A stretch of 64,000 bases of DNA, from NCBI GenBank assembly GCA_938084845.1, contig CALKEB010000016.1, positions 62,001 through 126,000 on the forward strand, read 5' to 3'. This stretch comes from an uncultured Polaribacter sp. (GTDB lineage: Bacteria; Bacteroidota; Bacteroidia; Flavobacteriales; Flavobacteriaceae). Under the pieces are notes generated by a model. The model did no database searches. It worked only from the letters and a program-made list of their open reading frames with translations, and was not told the origin of the DNA. Positions 34,799 through 43,753 of this stretch are shown piece after piece; the first letter of the stretch is position 1; each line of letters opens with the position of its first letter. Both the position numbers and the translations under genes were made by a program.

Positions 34799-37395
34799 AT
34801 GAAGAATACGATACCTTATTACTATTGCACAGTATTTATAACGCTCTTTTTAGGAGGGTTTATGCTTGCACAAGAGCAAATGCCTTTTAATTGTGATTAC
34901 AATGCTTACCTTTTTCAAGAAAATGATGTGTATGCATTAGATTTGGCATCAGGAAATTCTTATTTGGTTAAAAAAGACGTTACGCCAGGGAATGTAAATG
35001 CTGTAGGGTATAATCCTGCAGCTGGTTTTATTTGGGGGTCATTAAGTACACCTTCTAAATCTATTGTAAAAATTGGGAAAAATTTTGAAACAGAAATTTT
35101 TTATATACCAGAGTTGCCCACTGCTAATCGATATGTAGGTGATGTAAGTGCTACTGGGGTTTATTATTTAAAACCAGGAGGAGTACAGGGTATAGAGTAA
35201 ATTTAAATCCAAATTCTGATACCTACGGAAAATTTATTTCTACATTTACATTATCTTCAAACATAAACATTCACGATTGGGCTTTTAACGCAGTAGATGG
35301 TTTACTTTATACTGTAGAGAAAAAAACAAATAAACTATATCGTATAGATCCAGAAACAGGAGAGGCTCTAAATTTAGGAGTTGTTCCTACTTTAGATGGT
35401 TTAAGCTACACCTATGGAGCTGTTTATTTTGATGTAGAAGGTAGGTTTTATGTGTCTGCAAATCAAACAGGAACAGTATACGTAATACAAGATGTTCAAA
35501 ACTTAGAAGTAGGTTCTATTATGGATTCTAATCTTTTTGCTTTTGGACCTTCTAGTAGTTTAAATGATGGAGCTAGATGTCCTACTGCTCCTGTGCCACA
35601 AGAAGATTGTTTAAATGGTTTAGATGATGATGGTTTAACAGATTGTGATGACCCTTCTTGTTCTGGTGTTTCTGAGTGTCCTGTTATTAATCCTAGCGTA
35701 TCTACTGGAAATGATGGAGGTTTAGAAAGTAACGATAGGTTATCTACTTTAATAAATAAGAGAAACTATTTAAGAACAAAAAACAATTATAAGTTCGATA
35801 AATTTACAGCAAAAAAGATTATAAAATCTGCATTTTACAAGCAGAAATCTTCAAAAACTTCAGGGTTTAGTCTTATAGATCTTATTCCTGTAGACGTGTT
35901 GCCAGAAACGCATACAGTAGAATCATCACCAACATATTTATTAGCGCTTACAAACGCAACAGAATTATTTTCTGTAGATTATATTAGAGATACAGAGACT
36001 ATAGCTGTTATTTTAGCAACAAAAACCGAAAATGGTGTCTATGAGCATACAAAATATATCTGTGATCGTTTACTTGGCGCAGAATTATTGTCAGTTTCTA
36101 CCATAGGAATTAAAGGCCAAACTTTTATAAAATCAATTATTAAAAATACAGACGGTTCTAAAGAATTTGTTTTGAGTTTTTCAGGTAAACTTTCAGAAGA
36201 TACCCAAAATTTTGAAATAGAAAGTTATTGGAACATTGATCAGTATCAAGAAAATCAGACCTATTATAATTTCCAAATTTGGACCAACCAAATAGATGAT
36301 TTAATTGTGTTAGCAGAGGAAGCTTTAGATTTATTCGAAGCTCAGAAAAATATTTCATCATACACTAATGCAGCACCACCTCCTGTTTTTGTAAAAAAAG
36401 GGAGCTATAGAAATGGTAGTTTAGCTGTAGAGATTGTAAATGGAAATAAAAGTTCTTCCATAACGTATTCAGCTGGTTTTAAAAGAACAGAATCATCGAC
36501 GACTAACTACTCGAATGAAACAATTGCATTAAATGGAAATTATTTAAATCCAATTATTATAAATACAGGAAATATTTTTGATATCGGATTTAGAATAGAA
36601 AACAATTTGAATGAAACACCAGACGACCTTTTTATGTCTGACGGACCTTGGGGTGTAGACGACTCGTCTGATCAAACTACGGTAAATGAATTTAAGATTA
36701 CCCAAAATGATCAAAGTTATTCAGGAGACGGATACAGCGTAGAAAGAAATATTTCTTTAGAGGCAACTACATGTACCTATGTAGCAGCTTATAGAGCTTT
36801 TACCCCGCGTTTTAAAGCTGTAAACTTATCAAACTTTGATGTGTTAGAATTGGACGCAAGAGGTACAGGAGACTTAGAAATTACGATAATTAAAAAAGGA
36901 ATTACTACTTGGGAAAATCAATTTAAATCTGTAATAACTTTAAGTGAAGATAAAACCCATTTTGCGATACCTTTAGCGCATTTTATATCAAATTCACATC
37001 AAGGTATTGATTTAAAAGATGCTGTAAATATTGTATTTACAATGGCTTCAGATGGCGAGGAAGAAGTACAAAAATCAATGTACATCAGTGATATAGAATT
37101 TACAAAGAGTACGCTTAGCACTAGTGATGAAGTTTTAGAGGAAAATGCAACCCTTTTATTCCCTAATCCAATGAAGACAAATTCTGAAATTCGTTTTTAT
37201 TCAGAAGTAAATACCGAAACAGATATAGAAATATACAATACAGCTGGTATTTTAGTAAAAAAACTAATTGTAACCACTACTATTGGAAATAATACATTCA
37301 CAATTAATAGAAACGGATTAACTTCAGGTCTGTATTTTATAAAAATTTCAAACAATTTTAAAACGTATAACAGTAAAAAGTTGATTTTATATTAG
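34799..37395 (+). pseudogene. Frameshifted T9SS-secreted protein (DUF6923-like, sorting domain)
   Basis: Two adjacent frames join into one protein of about 865 residues. The first frame (34799-35200, 133 residues) has a signal peptide ending near LAQ and the start of a beta-propeller-like region. Around 35183-35187 the frame changes: after GGV the other frame continues T-G-Y-R-V-N-L-N-P and runs open to 37395, which fits loss of one base. The rest has a propeller-like region (RIDPETGEALNLG), the acidic Cys motif DCLNGLDDDGLTDCDDPSC (about 35605-35661), a long beta-rich region, and a C-terminal type A sorting domain (LFPNPMKTNSEIRF, GLYFIKI). It would be exported by the type IX system. The break may be a real mutation or a sequencing error; there is no slippery run at the site. 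Confidence 0.8.
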
Positions 37396-37417
37396 CTTTT
37401 AGTAACCCTGTTAAACG

Positions 37418-37446
37418 ATAACCATCAACTAAATGTTGATGGTTAT
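37418..37446 (+). terminator. Hairpin after the T9SS cargo gene
   Basis: ATAACCATCAAC pairs perfectly with GTTGATGGTTAT around a five-base loop, 22 bases after the stop. The T tract is weak, so it may be an RNA 3'-end stabiliser or a weak terminator acting with the next hairpin. Confidence 0.55.
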
Positions 37447-37453
37447 TTCATAA

Positions 37454-37489
37454 AAAAAACCTCATAACAATAACGTTATGAGGTTTTTT
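37454..37489. terminator. Bidirectional terminator between convergent genes
   Basis: A stem AAAAAACCTCATAAC / GTTATGAGGTTTTTT with a six-base loop. It serves the rightward T9SS gene and the leftward aminotransferase gene that ends at 37510. Confidence 0.8.
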
Positions 37490-37509
37490 ATAATTTTAGT
37501 TGTATGGGT

Positions 37510-38697
37510 TTAACCAAGTGCTTCTTTAATTCTTTTTATAGCCTCACGAATCTGGATTTCTGAAGCAGCATAAGATATTCTAATGCAATTTGGAGCACCA
37601 AAAGCGTCTCCAGTAACTGTAGCTACATTTGCATGTTCTAAAATATATAAAGAAAAATCATTCGCATTTTCAATTTTTGAACCTTTTAGTGTCTTTCCAA
37701 AAAATGCAGAAATATCTGGAAATACGTAAAAAGCACCTTCTGGTACATTTACTTTAAAACCTTCTATTTCTCTAAGTAATTTAATAACAATATCTCTTCG
37801 AGTTTTAAACTCATCTACCATATATTGTATTTTTTCTACGGGAGCTAAAACAGCAGTAATAGCGGCTCTTTGTGCAATACAGTTAGTTCCAGAAGTAACT
37901 TGTCCTTGCATTTTTGTACACGCTTTAGCAATCCATTCTGGAGCTCCTATATAACCTACTCTCCATCCAGTCATAGCAAATGCTTTTGCTAAACCATTAA
38001 CGGTTATCGTTCTTTCAAACATATTTTCTATAGCCGCAAAACTAAATGGTTTTGTTTCATAGTTTACATGTTCATAAATTTCATCAGATAAAATAAATAT
38101 TTGAGGATGCTTCTCTAAAACTTTTGCTAATGCTCTATATTCAGCTTCACTATAAATAGTTCCACTTGGATTATTAGGGGAGTTAAAAAAAATCATTTTT
38201 GTTTTAGGCGTAATTGCTGCTTCTAGTTGTGCAGGAGTAATCTTAAAGTCTGTATCTATAGAAGAAGGTATTTCTACAAATGTGGCTTCACTTAATGTAG
38301 CAATTGCAGAATAACTAACCCAATAAGGAGCGGGTAATAAAACCTCGTCACCTTTGTTTAAAAGAACCTGTGCCACATTTGCAATTGATTGTTTCGCACC
38401 TGTAGAAACCACAATTTGATTTGATGAATACGTTAAATTATTGTCTCTTTTAAATTTTACACAAATTGCTTCTTTTAATTCTAAATAACCATCTACAGGA
38501 GAGTAAGAATTGTAGTTTTCATGAATAGCATTTATAGCTGCATCTTTAATAAAATCGGGTGTATTAAAGTCTGGCTCTCCTAAACTTAAACCAATAATAT
38601 CTTTTCCTTGACTTTTTAATTCTCTGGCTTTAGCTGCCATTGCTAAAGTTGCAGAAACAGGTAAACTGTTAATTCTATCTGATAATGGGTGTGACAT
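37510..38697 (-). CDS. aspC: Aspartate aminotransferase, class I (subgroup I-gamma-like)
   Basis: A 395-residue PLP enzyme. It has NSPNNPSGTIYS, DEIYEHVNYE and the PLP Lys in NGLAKAFAMTGWRVGYIG (Lys near residue 234), with the phosphate-binding Arg eight residues later; the C-terminal NCIRISYAAS contains the substrate Arg. It interconverts aspartate and 2-oxoglutarate with oxaloacetate and glutamate; prephenate activity is possible in this subgroup. It lies 14 bases after a fatty acid desaturase gene on the same strand, though the functions do not obviously connect. Confidence 0.9.
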   Translation of the reverse strand: MSHPLSDRINSLPVSATLAMAAKARELKSQGKDIIGLSLGEPDFNTPDFIKDAAINAIHENYNSYSPVDGYLELKEAICVKFKRDNNLTYSSNQIVVSTGAKQSIANVAQVLLNKGDEVLLPAPYWVSYSAIATLSEATFVEIPSSIDTDFKITPAQLEAAITPKTKMIFFNSPNNPSGTIYSEAEYRALAKVLEKHPQIFILSDEIYEHVNYETKPFSFAAIENMFERTITVNGLAKAFAMTGWRVGYIGAPEWIAKACTKMQGQVTSGTNCIAQRAAITAVLAPVEKIQYMVDEFKTRRDIVIKLLREIEGFKVNVPEGAFYVFPDISAFFGKTLKGSKIENANDFSLYILEHANVATVTGDAFGAPNCIRISYAASEIQIREAIKRIKEALG

Positions 38698-38711
38698 TTT
38701 TAAAAAATTTG

Positions 38712-39806
38712 TTATGCTACTAATTCTGGTTTTTGTCCTAAAACGCCTAAGTGCTTAAAATGCTCAATAAGTGCTTTTCTAGTAGTTGCATACTCATTAT
38801 ATGGCAAGTTAAACTCTGCAGCAGTTTCTTTTACAATTTTAGCTAATTTTCCATAGTGCACATGAGAGATGTGTGGAAAAATATGATGTTCAACTTGATG
38901 ATTTAGACCACCAGTATAAAAATTCACAAGCCAATTGCTTGGTGCAAAGTTACTTGTGGTGTATAATTGATGGACTGCCCAAGTATGTTCTAAATTTCCA
39001 TTTTTATCTGGTATGGGCATTTCTGTGTTTGGTACAATATGTGCCAATTGAAAAACTAAGCTTAAAATCATACCTGCTGTATAGTGCATTACAAAAAATC
39101 CTAAAAGCACTTTCCACCAAACAACATTTAGAACTAGCATTGGTAATAAAATCCAAAGAGCATAATAAGCAAGTTTAGAAATTACCAATTTTGTCCATTC
39201 GGTTTTTGGGTTGGGAAACTTACCATAAGATAATTTTCTCTTTAAGTATCTATGCATCTGTTTTACATCTGTAGTAATGGCCCAGTTTATGGTTAGTAAA
39301 CCATATAAAAATATTGAATAATACTTTTGTACTTTATGGATTTTTAACCATTTAGAATGTAAAGAGAAACGAATAATTCTACCAGCATCGATATCTTCAT
39401 CATGGTCTTTTACATTGGTAAATGTATGGTGTAAGACATTGTGCTGTACTTTCCAATTGTATACATTTCCGGCAAGAATATAAATGCTACTTCCCATTAA
39501 TTTGTTTACCCATTTTCTTTTAGAAAAAGATTCATGGTTGGCATCGTGCATAACATTCATACCAACTCCAGCCATACCAACACCAGTAAGTACCATAAGT
39601 AAAGCCATTGCCCATTGAGGCATAGGTAAGGTTAGTACTAATATAAAAGGGACTAAAAATAAAGAAAACATTACAATAGCTTTAGAATATAGTTTCCAGT
39701 TTCCAGTTCTATTTATATTATTTTCTTTAAAATAGGTATTTACTCGCTTGTTTAAAGTTCTAAAAAATTTTGCTTTTTGTACTCTAGAAAATGTTATGGT
39801 ATTCAT
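38712..39806 (-). CDS. Membrane fatty acid desaturase
   Basis: A 364-residue acyl-lipid desaturase with the three histidine boxes: HDANHE (box 1), HNVLHH (box 2) and HQVEHH (box 3, in GGLNHQVEHHIFPHISH). Gln at the start of box 3 is typical of front-end (delta-5/6) type desaturases, but there is no fused cytochrome b5 domain. About four membrane helices are seen. It introduces a double bond into membrane acyl chains, useful for fluidity in a cold marine habitat (inference). Regiospecificity cannot be read from the sequence. Confidence 0.88.
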   Translation of the reverse strand: MNTITFSRVQKAKFFRTLNKRVNTYFKENNINRTGNWKLYSKAIVMFSLFLVPFILVLTLPMPQWAMALLMVLTGVGMAGVGMNVMHDANHESFSKRKWVNKLMGSSIYILAGNVYNWKVQHNVLHHTFTNVKDHDEDIDAGRIIRFSLHSKWLKIHKVQKYYSIFLYGLLTINWAITTDVKQMHRYLKRKLSYGKFPNPKTEWTKLVISKLAYYALWILLPMLVLNVVWWKVLLGFFVMHYTAGMILSLVFQLAHIVPNTEMPIPDKNGNLEHTWAVHQLYTTSNFAPSNWLVNFYTGGLNHQVEHHIFPHISHVHYGKLAKIVKETAAEFNLPYNEYATTRKALIEHFKHLGVLGQKPELVA

Positions 39807-39896
39807 CGTTGAATTATATATTGTAAAAATATGTAATTTTAAGTAATTACTATGATAAACGATATATATTATTGATAATTGTTAGAAGCAAATAAC

Positions 39897-39904
39897 TATT
39901 TTTG
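39897..39904 (+). promoter_or_regulatory. -7 promoter element for rsmG
   Basis: TATTTTTG matches TAnnTTTG. It overlaps a TTG at 39902 that could otherwise be taken as an rsmG start, and it lies 18 bases before the ATG at 39923. Confidence 0.6.
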
Positions 39905-39922
39905 CAATTCAAACTTTTTTTA

Positions 39923-40552
39923 ATGGACATACTACTAAAGTATTTTACTAATTTAACAGAAAAACAAGTAGATCAATTTTCTAAGTTACAAGACCTGTAT
40001 AAGGATTGGAACCTAAAAATTAACGTTGTATCTAGAAAAGATATTGATGAGCTGTATTTAAGACATGTGTTACATTCTTTAGGGATTGCAAAGGTAATGT
40101 CATTTAAATCAGGGGCTAAAGTTATGGATGTTGGAACAGGAGGAGGCTTTCCAGGTATTCCTTTAGCAATCTTATTTCCAGAAACTCACTTTCATTTAGT
40201 AGACTCTATTGGTAAAAAAATAAAAGTAGTAAATGAGGTTGTAGCTGGTTTAGAATTAGAAAATGTAACAACTACCCATGGTAGAGTAGAAGATGTAAAA
40301 GATACTTATGATTTTATTGTAAGTAGAGCAGTAGCCCAAATGGAAACTTTTGTACGATGGACAAAAGGGAAGGTTGCAAAAAAACAGAACCACGATTTAA
40401 AAAATGGAATTCTTTATTTAAAAGGAGGGGATTTGACGGAAGAACTACAAAAATATACTTCTGCAACTATTTATAATTTACCTGATTATTTTGAAGAGCC
40501 TTTCTTTGACACCAAAAAAGTTGTGCATTTAGGAATGAAATTTAAAGGGTAA
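39923..40552 (+). CDS. rsmG: 16S rRNA (guanine527-N7)-methyltransferase
   Basis: A 209-residue SAM methyltransferase. WNLKINVVSRKD near the N-terminus, LRHVLHSLGI, and the SAM loop MDVGTGGGFPGIPLAI are diagnostic. VSRAVAQMETFVRW is the motif IV region. The ATG at 39923 is preferred to a TTG at 39902 because the -7 element lies there. It makes m7G527 in 16S rRNA; loss gives low-level streptomycin resistance in other bacteria. It is a single gene here. Confidence 0.94.
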   Translation: MDILLKYFTNLTEKQVDQFSKLQDLYKDWNLKINVVSRKDIDELYLRHVLHSLGIAKVMSFKSGAKVMDVGTGGGFPGIPLAILFPETHFHLVDSIGKKIKVVNEVVAGLELENVTTTHGRVEDVKDTYDFIVSRAVAQMETFVRWTKGKVAKKQNHDLKNGILYLKGGDLTEELQKYTSATIYNLPDYFEEPFFDTKKVVHLGMKFKG

Positions 40553-40671
40553 TTCTTTTAAATTTTACTTATTTGTAATACGCCTAAAAATAAAAATACT
40601 TAATTATTTCTTAAAATTATAAAGTAAAAGGTTGTCCTTTATATTTCGTATATTTATATAAATTATATTTT

Positions 40672-40842
40672 ATGAAAAATTTTATTTTAAAATGGTATCC
40701 AATTATTTTAGCCTTTATATGTCTTTTATATTCGGTATCACTTGGGATTTTTGGAATGACCGCTGAAGCTCAATATTCGGCTCACTGGCCAGGTACAATA
40801 TTATTATTCGCGATAGCAATTAGACAAAGAAGAACAACATGA
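40672..40842 (+). CDS. Small membrane protein, unknown
   Basis: A 56-residue ORF with a basic N-terminus (MKNFILKW), one or two hydrophobic segments (about residues 9-29 and 41-50) and a basic end (RQRRTT). I do not recognise it. It ends in an ATGA overlap with a second tiny membrane ORF, a good sign that both are real and translated together. It fills part of an otherwise empty 535-base gap between rsmG and lysS. A partial -7-like TATATTTC lies about 30 bases upstream. Confidence 0.6.
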   Translation: MKNFILKWYPIILAFICLLYSVSLGIFGMTAEAQYSAHWPGTILLFAIAIRQRRTT

Positions 40843-40961
40843 GTATAGGTTTTTTTATTGTAGGAGCTGTAATATTTGCTATTTATATGGCCTTAACTAT
40901 TTTGAATATTATTTACTCAAATCGAAAGCAAAAAGAAGAAAATTATCCTAATAAGAAATAG
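40839..40961 (+). CDS. Very small membrane protein, unknown
   Basis: A 40-residue ORF: one membrane helix (about residues 3-26, SIGFFIVGAVIFAIYMALTI) and a charged cytoplasmic-like tail (RKQKEENYPNKK). It shares ATGA with the ORF before it. The layout (helix then charged tail) is that of a bitopic small protein that could bind or regulate a larger membrane partner, but no partner is visible. The remaining 125 bases before lysS hold only an inverted repeat. Confidence 0.55.
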   Translation: MSIGFFIVGAVIFAIYMALTILNIIYSNRKQKEENYPNKK

Positions 40962-41034
40962 GTAATTTTCAAGTTTTTTTAAGCACAAATCTTTGCAATT
41001 AACCTAAAATAAAAATGTAAATATTTGTTTTTAT

Positions 41035-41067
41035 AATCATCTACTTATAAATTATAAGTAGATGATT
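41035..41067. repeat. Perfect 16-bp inverted repeat downstream of lysS
   Basis: AATCATCTACTTATAA (41035-41050) is followed after one base by its exact complement (41052-41067). It lies 20 bases beyond the stop of the leftward lysS. Neither side has a T run, so it is not a classic terminator; it may act as a 3'-end hairpin or a protein site. Confidence 0.6.
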
Positions 41068-41086
41068 AGTTAATAACAGTAAAATT

Positions 41087-42784
41087 TTACAATACCTCCA
41101 CAAATAAAACTTCATCTGTTTTAGATACTTTGGCAACTTCTTTTTTAGTTAAACCTTTAATCGTTTTATCCCATTTTTTATTAGATAAACCAGATTGTGT
41201 TTTGAGAGCAACTAATTCTATTTTTTCTGCTTTGGTAATGATGGATAAAACAGCTTTTTCTTCATCGTTTAATGCTACAGAAGGTGCTTTCTTTTCTGGC
41301 CTCATTTGAGGAAAAAATAACACTTCTTGAATCGATTGATTGTTGGTTAAAAACATGATTAGTCTGTCCATTCCAATTCCCATTCCAGAAGTTGGTGGCA
41401 TACCATATTCTAACGCTCTTAAGAAATCATGATCTATAAACTCTGTAGCTTCATCATCTCCTTTAGCAGCTAATTTTAATTGATATTCAAAACGTTCACG
41501 TTGGTCAATTGGATCATTCAACTCAGAATATGCATTTGCAATTTCTTTACCACAAACCATTAACTCAAAACGTTCTGTTAACTCTGGATTATCTCTATGT
41601 TCTTTACAAAGTGGAGACATTTCTTTTGGATAATCTGTAATAAATGTAGGCTGAATATAGTTTCCTTCACATTTTTCACCAAAAATCTCATCGATTAACT
41701 TTCCTTTACCCATGGTTTCATCAACCTCAATATTCATCCCTTTAGCTGCCTCTCTAATTTCATCTTCAGTCTTATCAGTAATATCAAAACCTGTAAAATG
41801 TTTGATAGCGTCTGCCATAGCTACTCTTGCATAAGGTGCTTTAAAATCAATCTCATGCTCACCAAAGGTTGCTTTAGATGTTCCGTTTACTGCAATAGCA
41901 CAATGCTCTAATAATTGTTCACAGAAATCCATCATCCAATTGTAATCTTTGTAAGAAACATAGATTTCCATAGCTGTAAATTCAGGATTGTGCGTTCTGT
42001 CCATTCCTTCATTTCTAAAGTTTTTAGAAAACTCATACACCCCATCAAAACCACCTACAATTAAACGTTTTAAATACAATTCATTTGCAATTCTCATGTA
42101 TAATGGAATGTCTAACGAATTGTGATGTGTAATAAAAGGTCTAGCAGCTGCACCTCCAGGAATCGGTTGTAAAACTGGCGTTTCTACTTCAAAATAACCA
42201 GCATCATTAAAGAAAGAACGCATTGCATTAAACAATTTAGTTCTTTTAATAAATACCTCTTTTACATTAGGGTTTACTACTAAATCTGCATAACGTTGCC
42301 TGTAACGCATTTCAGGATCATTAAACGCATCATAGGTATTTCCCTCAGCATCAACCTTTGGTAATGGTAAAGGTTTTAGGGCTTTAGATAACAATTTGAA
42401 ATCGTTAACCATAACTGTTTTTTCACCCACTTTTGTGGTAAACAACGTTCCTTCAATCCCAATAAAATCACCAATATCTAGTAATTTTTTATAGACATCA
42501 TTGTATAAGGTTTTGTCTTCGCTTGTGCAGATTTCATCTCGATTAAAATATACTTGTATTCTACCTTCTCCATCTTGAAGCTCTGCAAAAGAAGCTTTAC
42601 CTTGTATTCTTCTTGACATTAATCTACCAGCAATAACAACTTTTTTGTTTTCTGCAAAGTCACTTTTTATCTCTTTAGAATTAGAATCTATTGGAAATAA
42701 ATCTGCTGGGTAAGGATTTATACCTATCTCTCTTAATTTTGCGAGCTTTTCTCTACGTACAACTTCTTGTTCTGATAATTGCAT
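41087..42784 (-). CDS. lysS: Lysyl-tRNA synthetase, class II
   Basis: A 565-residue synthetase. The N-terminal OB fold binds the anticodon (VIAGRLMSRRIQGKASFAEL). The class II core has motif 1 near FFNDAGYFEVETPVLQPIPGGA, motif 2 in FRNEGMDRTHNPEFTAMEIY and motif 3 in GMPPTSGMGIGMDRLIMFLT. About 65 extra residues follow motif 3 and look like a small helical or winged-helix appendix (ALNDEEKAVLSIITKAEKI). Such an extension is common in Bacteroidota but absent from E. coli LysS (505 residues). It is a single gene with its own promoter. Confidence 0.95.
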   Translation of the reverse strand: MQLSEQEVVRREKLAKLREIGINPYPADLFPIDSNSKEIKSDFAENKKVVIAGRLMSRRIQGKASFAELQDGEGRIQVYFNRDEICTSEDKTLYNDVYKKLLDIGDFIGIEGTLFTTKVGEKTVMVNDFKLLSKALKPLPLPKVDAEGNTYDAFNDPEMRYRQRYADLVVNPNVKEVFIKRTKLFNAMRSFFNDAGYFEVETPVLQPIPGGAAARPFITHHNSLDIPLYMRIANELYLKRLIVGGFDGVYEFSKNFRNEGMDRTHNPEFTAMEIYVSYKDYNWMMDFCEQLLEHCAIAVNGTSKATFGEHEIDFKAPYARVAMADAIKHFTGFDITDKTEDEIREAAKGMNIEVDETMGKGKLIDEIFGEKCEGNYIQPTFITDYPKEMSPLCKEHRDNPELTERFELMVCGKEIANAYSELNDPIDQRERFEYQLKLAAKGDDEATEFIDHDFLRALEYGMPPTSGMGIGMDRLIMFLTNNQSIQEVLFFPQMRPEKKAPSVALNDEEKAVLSIITKAEKIELVALKTQSGLSNKKWDKTIKGLTKKEVAKVSKTDEVLFVEVL

Positions 42785-42819
42785 TTGCTTTGTAAATTTC
42801 TAGTGTTTAATAATGAGTG

Positions 42820-42827
42820 CAAAGATA
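42820..42827 (-). promoter_or_regulatory. -7 promoter element for lysS
   Basis: CAAAGATA on the plus strand is TATCTTTG on the minus strand, 35 bases before the lysS ATG. Confidence 0.55.
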
Positions 42828-42902
42828 CAATCTATCAATTAATAGTACATTCAGAAAATACTAAAAAAAAAGATATTTATTTTATGATTACTAAAATCTA
42901 AC

Positions 42903-43020
42903 TATATTTGCTCATCACTTTTTGTTAGAGTGATAAAGTTGTGTTGTTTTGGCATTTTCGTAAAAGTGTCTTGGTTTTGTTAACCAATGGAAAGCTTCCC
43001 TTAAAAGGGACGCTTTTTTT
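42903..43020 (+). ncRNA. Candidate small RNA or attenuated leader (promoter to terminator)
   Basis: A perfect -7 element TATATTTG (42903-42910) is followed by a small hairpin (ATCACT at 42914-42919 pairing with AGTGAT at 42929-42934) and then, about 60 bases later, a terminator (42991-43020: AAGC, CCCTT / AAGGG, GCTT, then T7). No ORF fits between them. The unit would give an RNA of roughly 100 nt. It could be an independent sRNA, or an attenuator leader for the cyclophilin gene at 43088. No clear -33 TTG is seen, and I do not recognise a known RNA family. Confidence 0.4.
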
Positions 43021-43087
43021 GTTTTAAAGCTTCTTTGTTACTTAAATTGTATTAAGGAACGATGAATGCCTTCATTTTAAATTTGTA

Positions 43088-43720
43088 ATGATGAGAAAAG
43101 GAATAGCTATTATTTTACTTGTTTTATTAAGTAACTGTGCATCTAAAAAATTTAAAGAAAAATGGTTAGAGAAAGAAGCACCTGCAACATTTAAGGCGCG
43201 TTTTGAAACTACCCAAGGTAATTTTGAAATTGAAGCTGTTAGAGAATGGTCTCCAGCAGGTGTAGATAGATTATATCAATTAATTATAACAAATTATTAT
43301 GAGGATGTCTCTATTTTTAGAGTGGTGCCAAATTTTGTAGCTCAATTTGGAATTCATAAGGATACTTTAATCAATAAATCTTGGGCGGAAAGAGGTATTG
43401 TAGATGAGCCTGTTTTACAGAAAAACGAGGTAATGACCATAGCTTTTGCTAGAGGAGGAGTTGCTTCAAGATCGAATCAAATTTTTATCAATTTAAAAGA
43501 TAACCTAAGGTTAGATCAATTATCATATTCTGGAGTTACTGGTTTTCCAGTAGTAGCCAAAGTTAGTAATGGACAAGAAAATGTATTAAAATTTTACAAC
43601 GGTTATGGTGAAACTTTAGGTCGTAAACAGGGAGCAATTACAAAGTATGGAAATGAATTTTTAAAAGCAGAATACCCTAAAGTAGATTATATAAAAAAAG
43701 CGTACATCTTAAAAAAATAA
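43088..43720 (+). CDS. Cyclophilin-type peptidyl-prolyl isomerase, probable lipoprotein
   Basis: A 210-residue protein with a lipoprotein-like signal (LLVLLSNCASKK, Cys17; Asn before the Cys is unusual). A divergent cyclophilin domain follows: RFETTQGNFEIEAVREWSPAGV, then VSIFRVVPNFVAQFG (family FHRVxPxFxxQgG) and IAFARGGVASRSNQIFINL. The His of FHR is replaced by Arg-Val, but the catalytic Arg may be kept. It would help proline isomerisation in the envelope. Two ATGs in tandem (43088, 43091) offer alternative starts. A 12-bp inverted repeat overlaps its end. Confidence 0.85.
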   Translation: MMRKGIAIILLVLLSNCASKKFKEKWLEKEAPATFKARFETTQGNFEIEAVREWSPAGVDRLYQLIITNYYEDVSIFRVVPNFVAQFGIHKDTLINKSWAERGIVDEPVLQKNEVMTIAFARGGVASRSNQIFINLKDNLRLDQLSYSGVTGFPVVAKVSNGQENVLKFYNGYGETLGRKQGAITKYGNEFLKAEYPKVDYIKKAYILKK

Positions 43721-43733
43721 CTTTTAAGATGTA
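43703..43733. repeat. Inverted repeat at the cyclophilin gene end
   Basis: TACATCTTAAAA pairs perfectly with TTTTAAGATGTA around a seven-base loop. The left arm encodes the last residues of the cyclophilin, the right arm lies past its stop. It sits between convergent genes and may act as a weak bidirectional terminator. Confidence 0.5.
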
Positions 43734-43753
43734 AACAAGATTTTATTCTTAAT

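Noticed and set aside
35183-35187. Programmed frameshift in the T9SS cargo gene
   Set aside because: There is no slippery heptamer, stimulatory hairpin or internal Shine-Dalgarno at the site; a plain one-base loss is simpler.
39902-39922. TTG start for rsmG at 39902
   Set aside because: It overlaps the TATTTTTG -7 element, so it would not be in the transcript.
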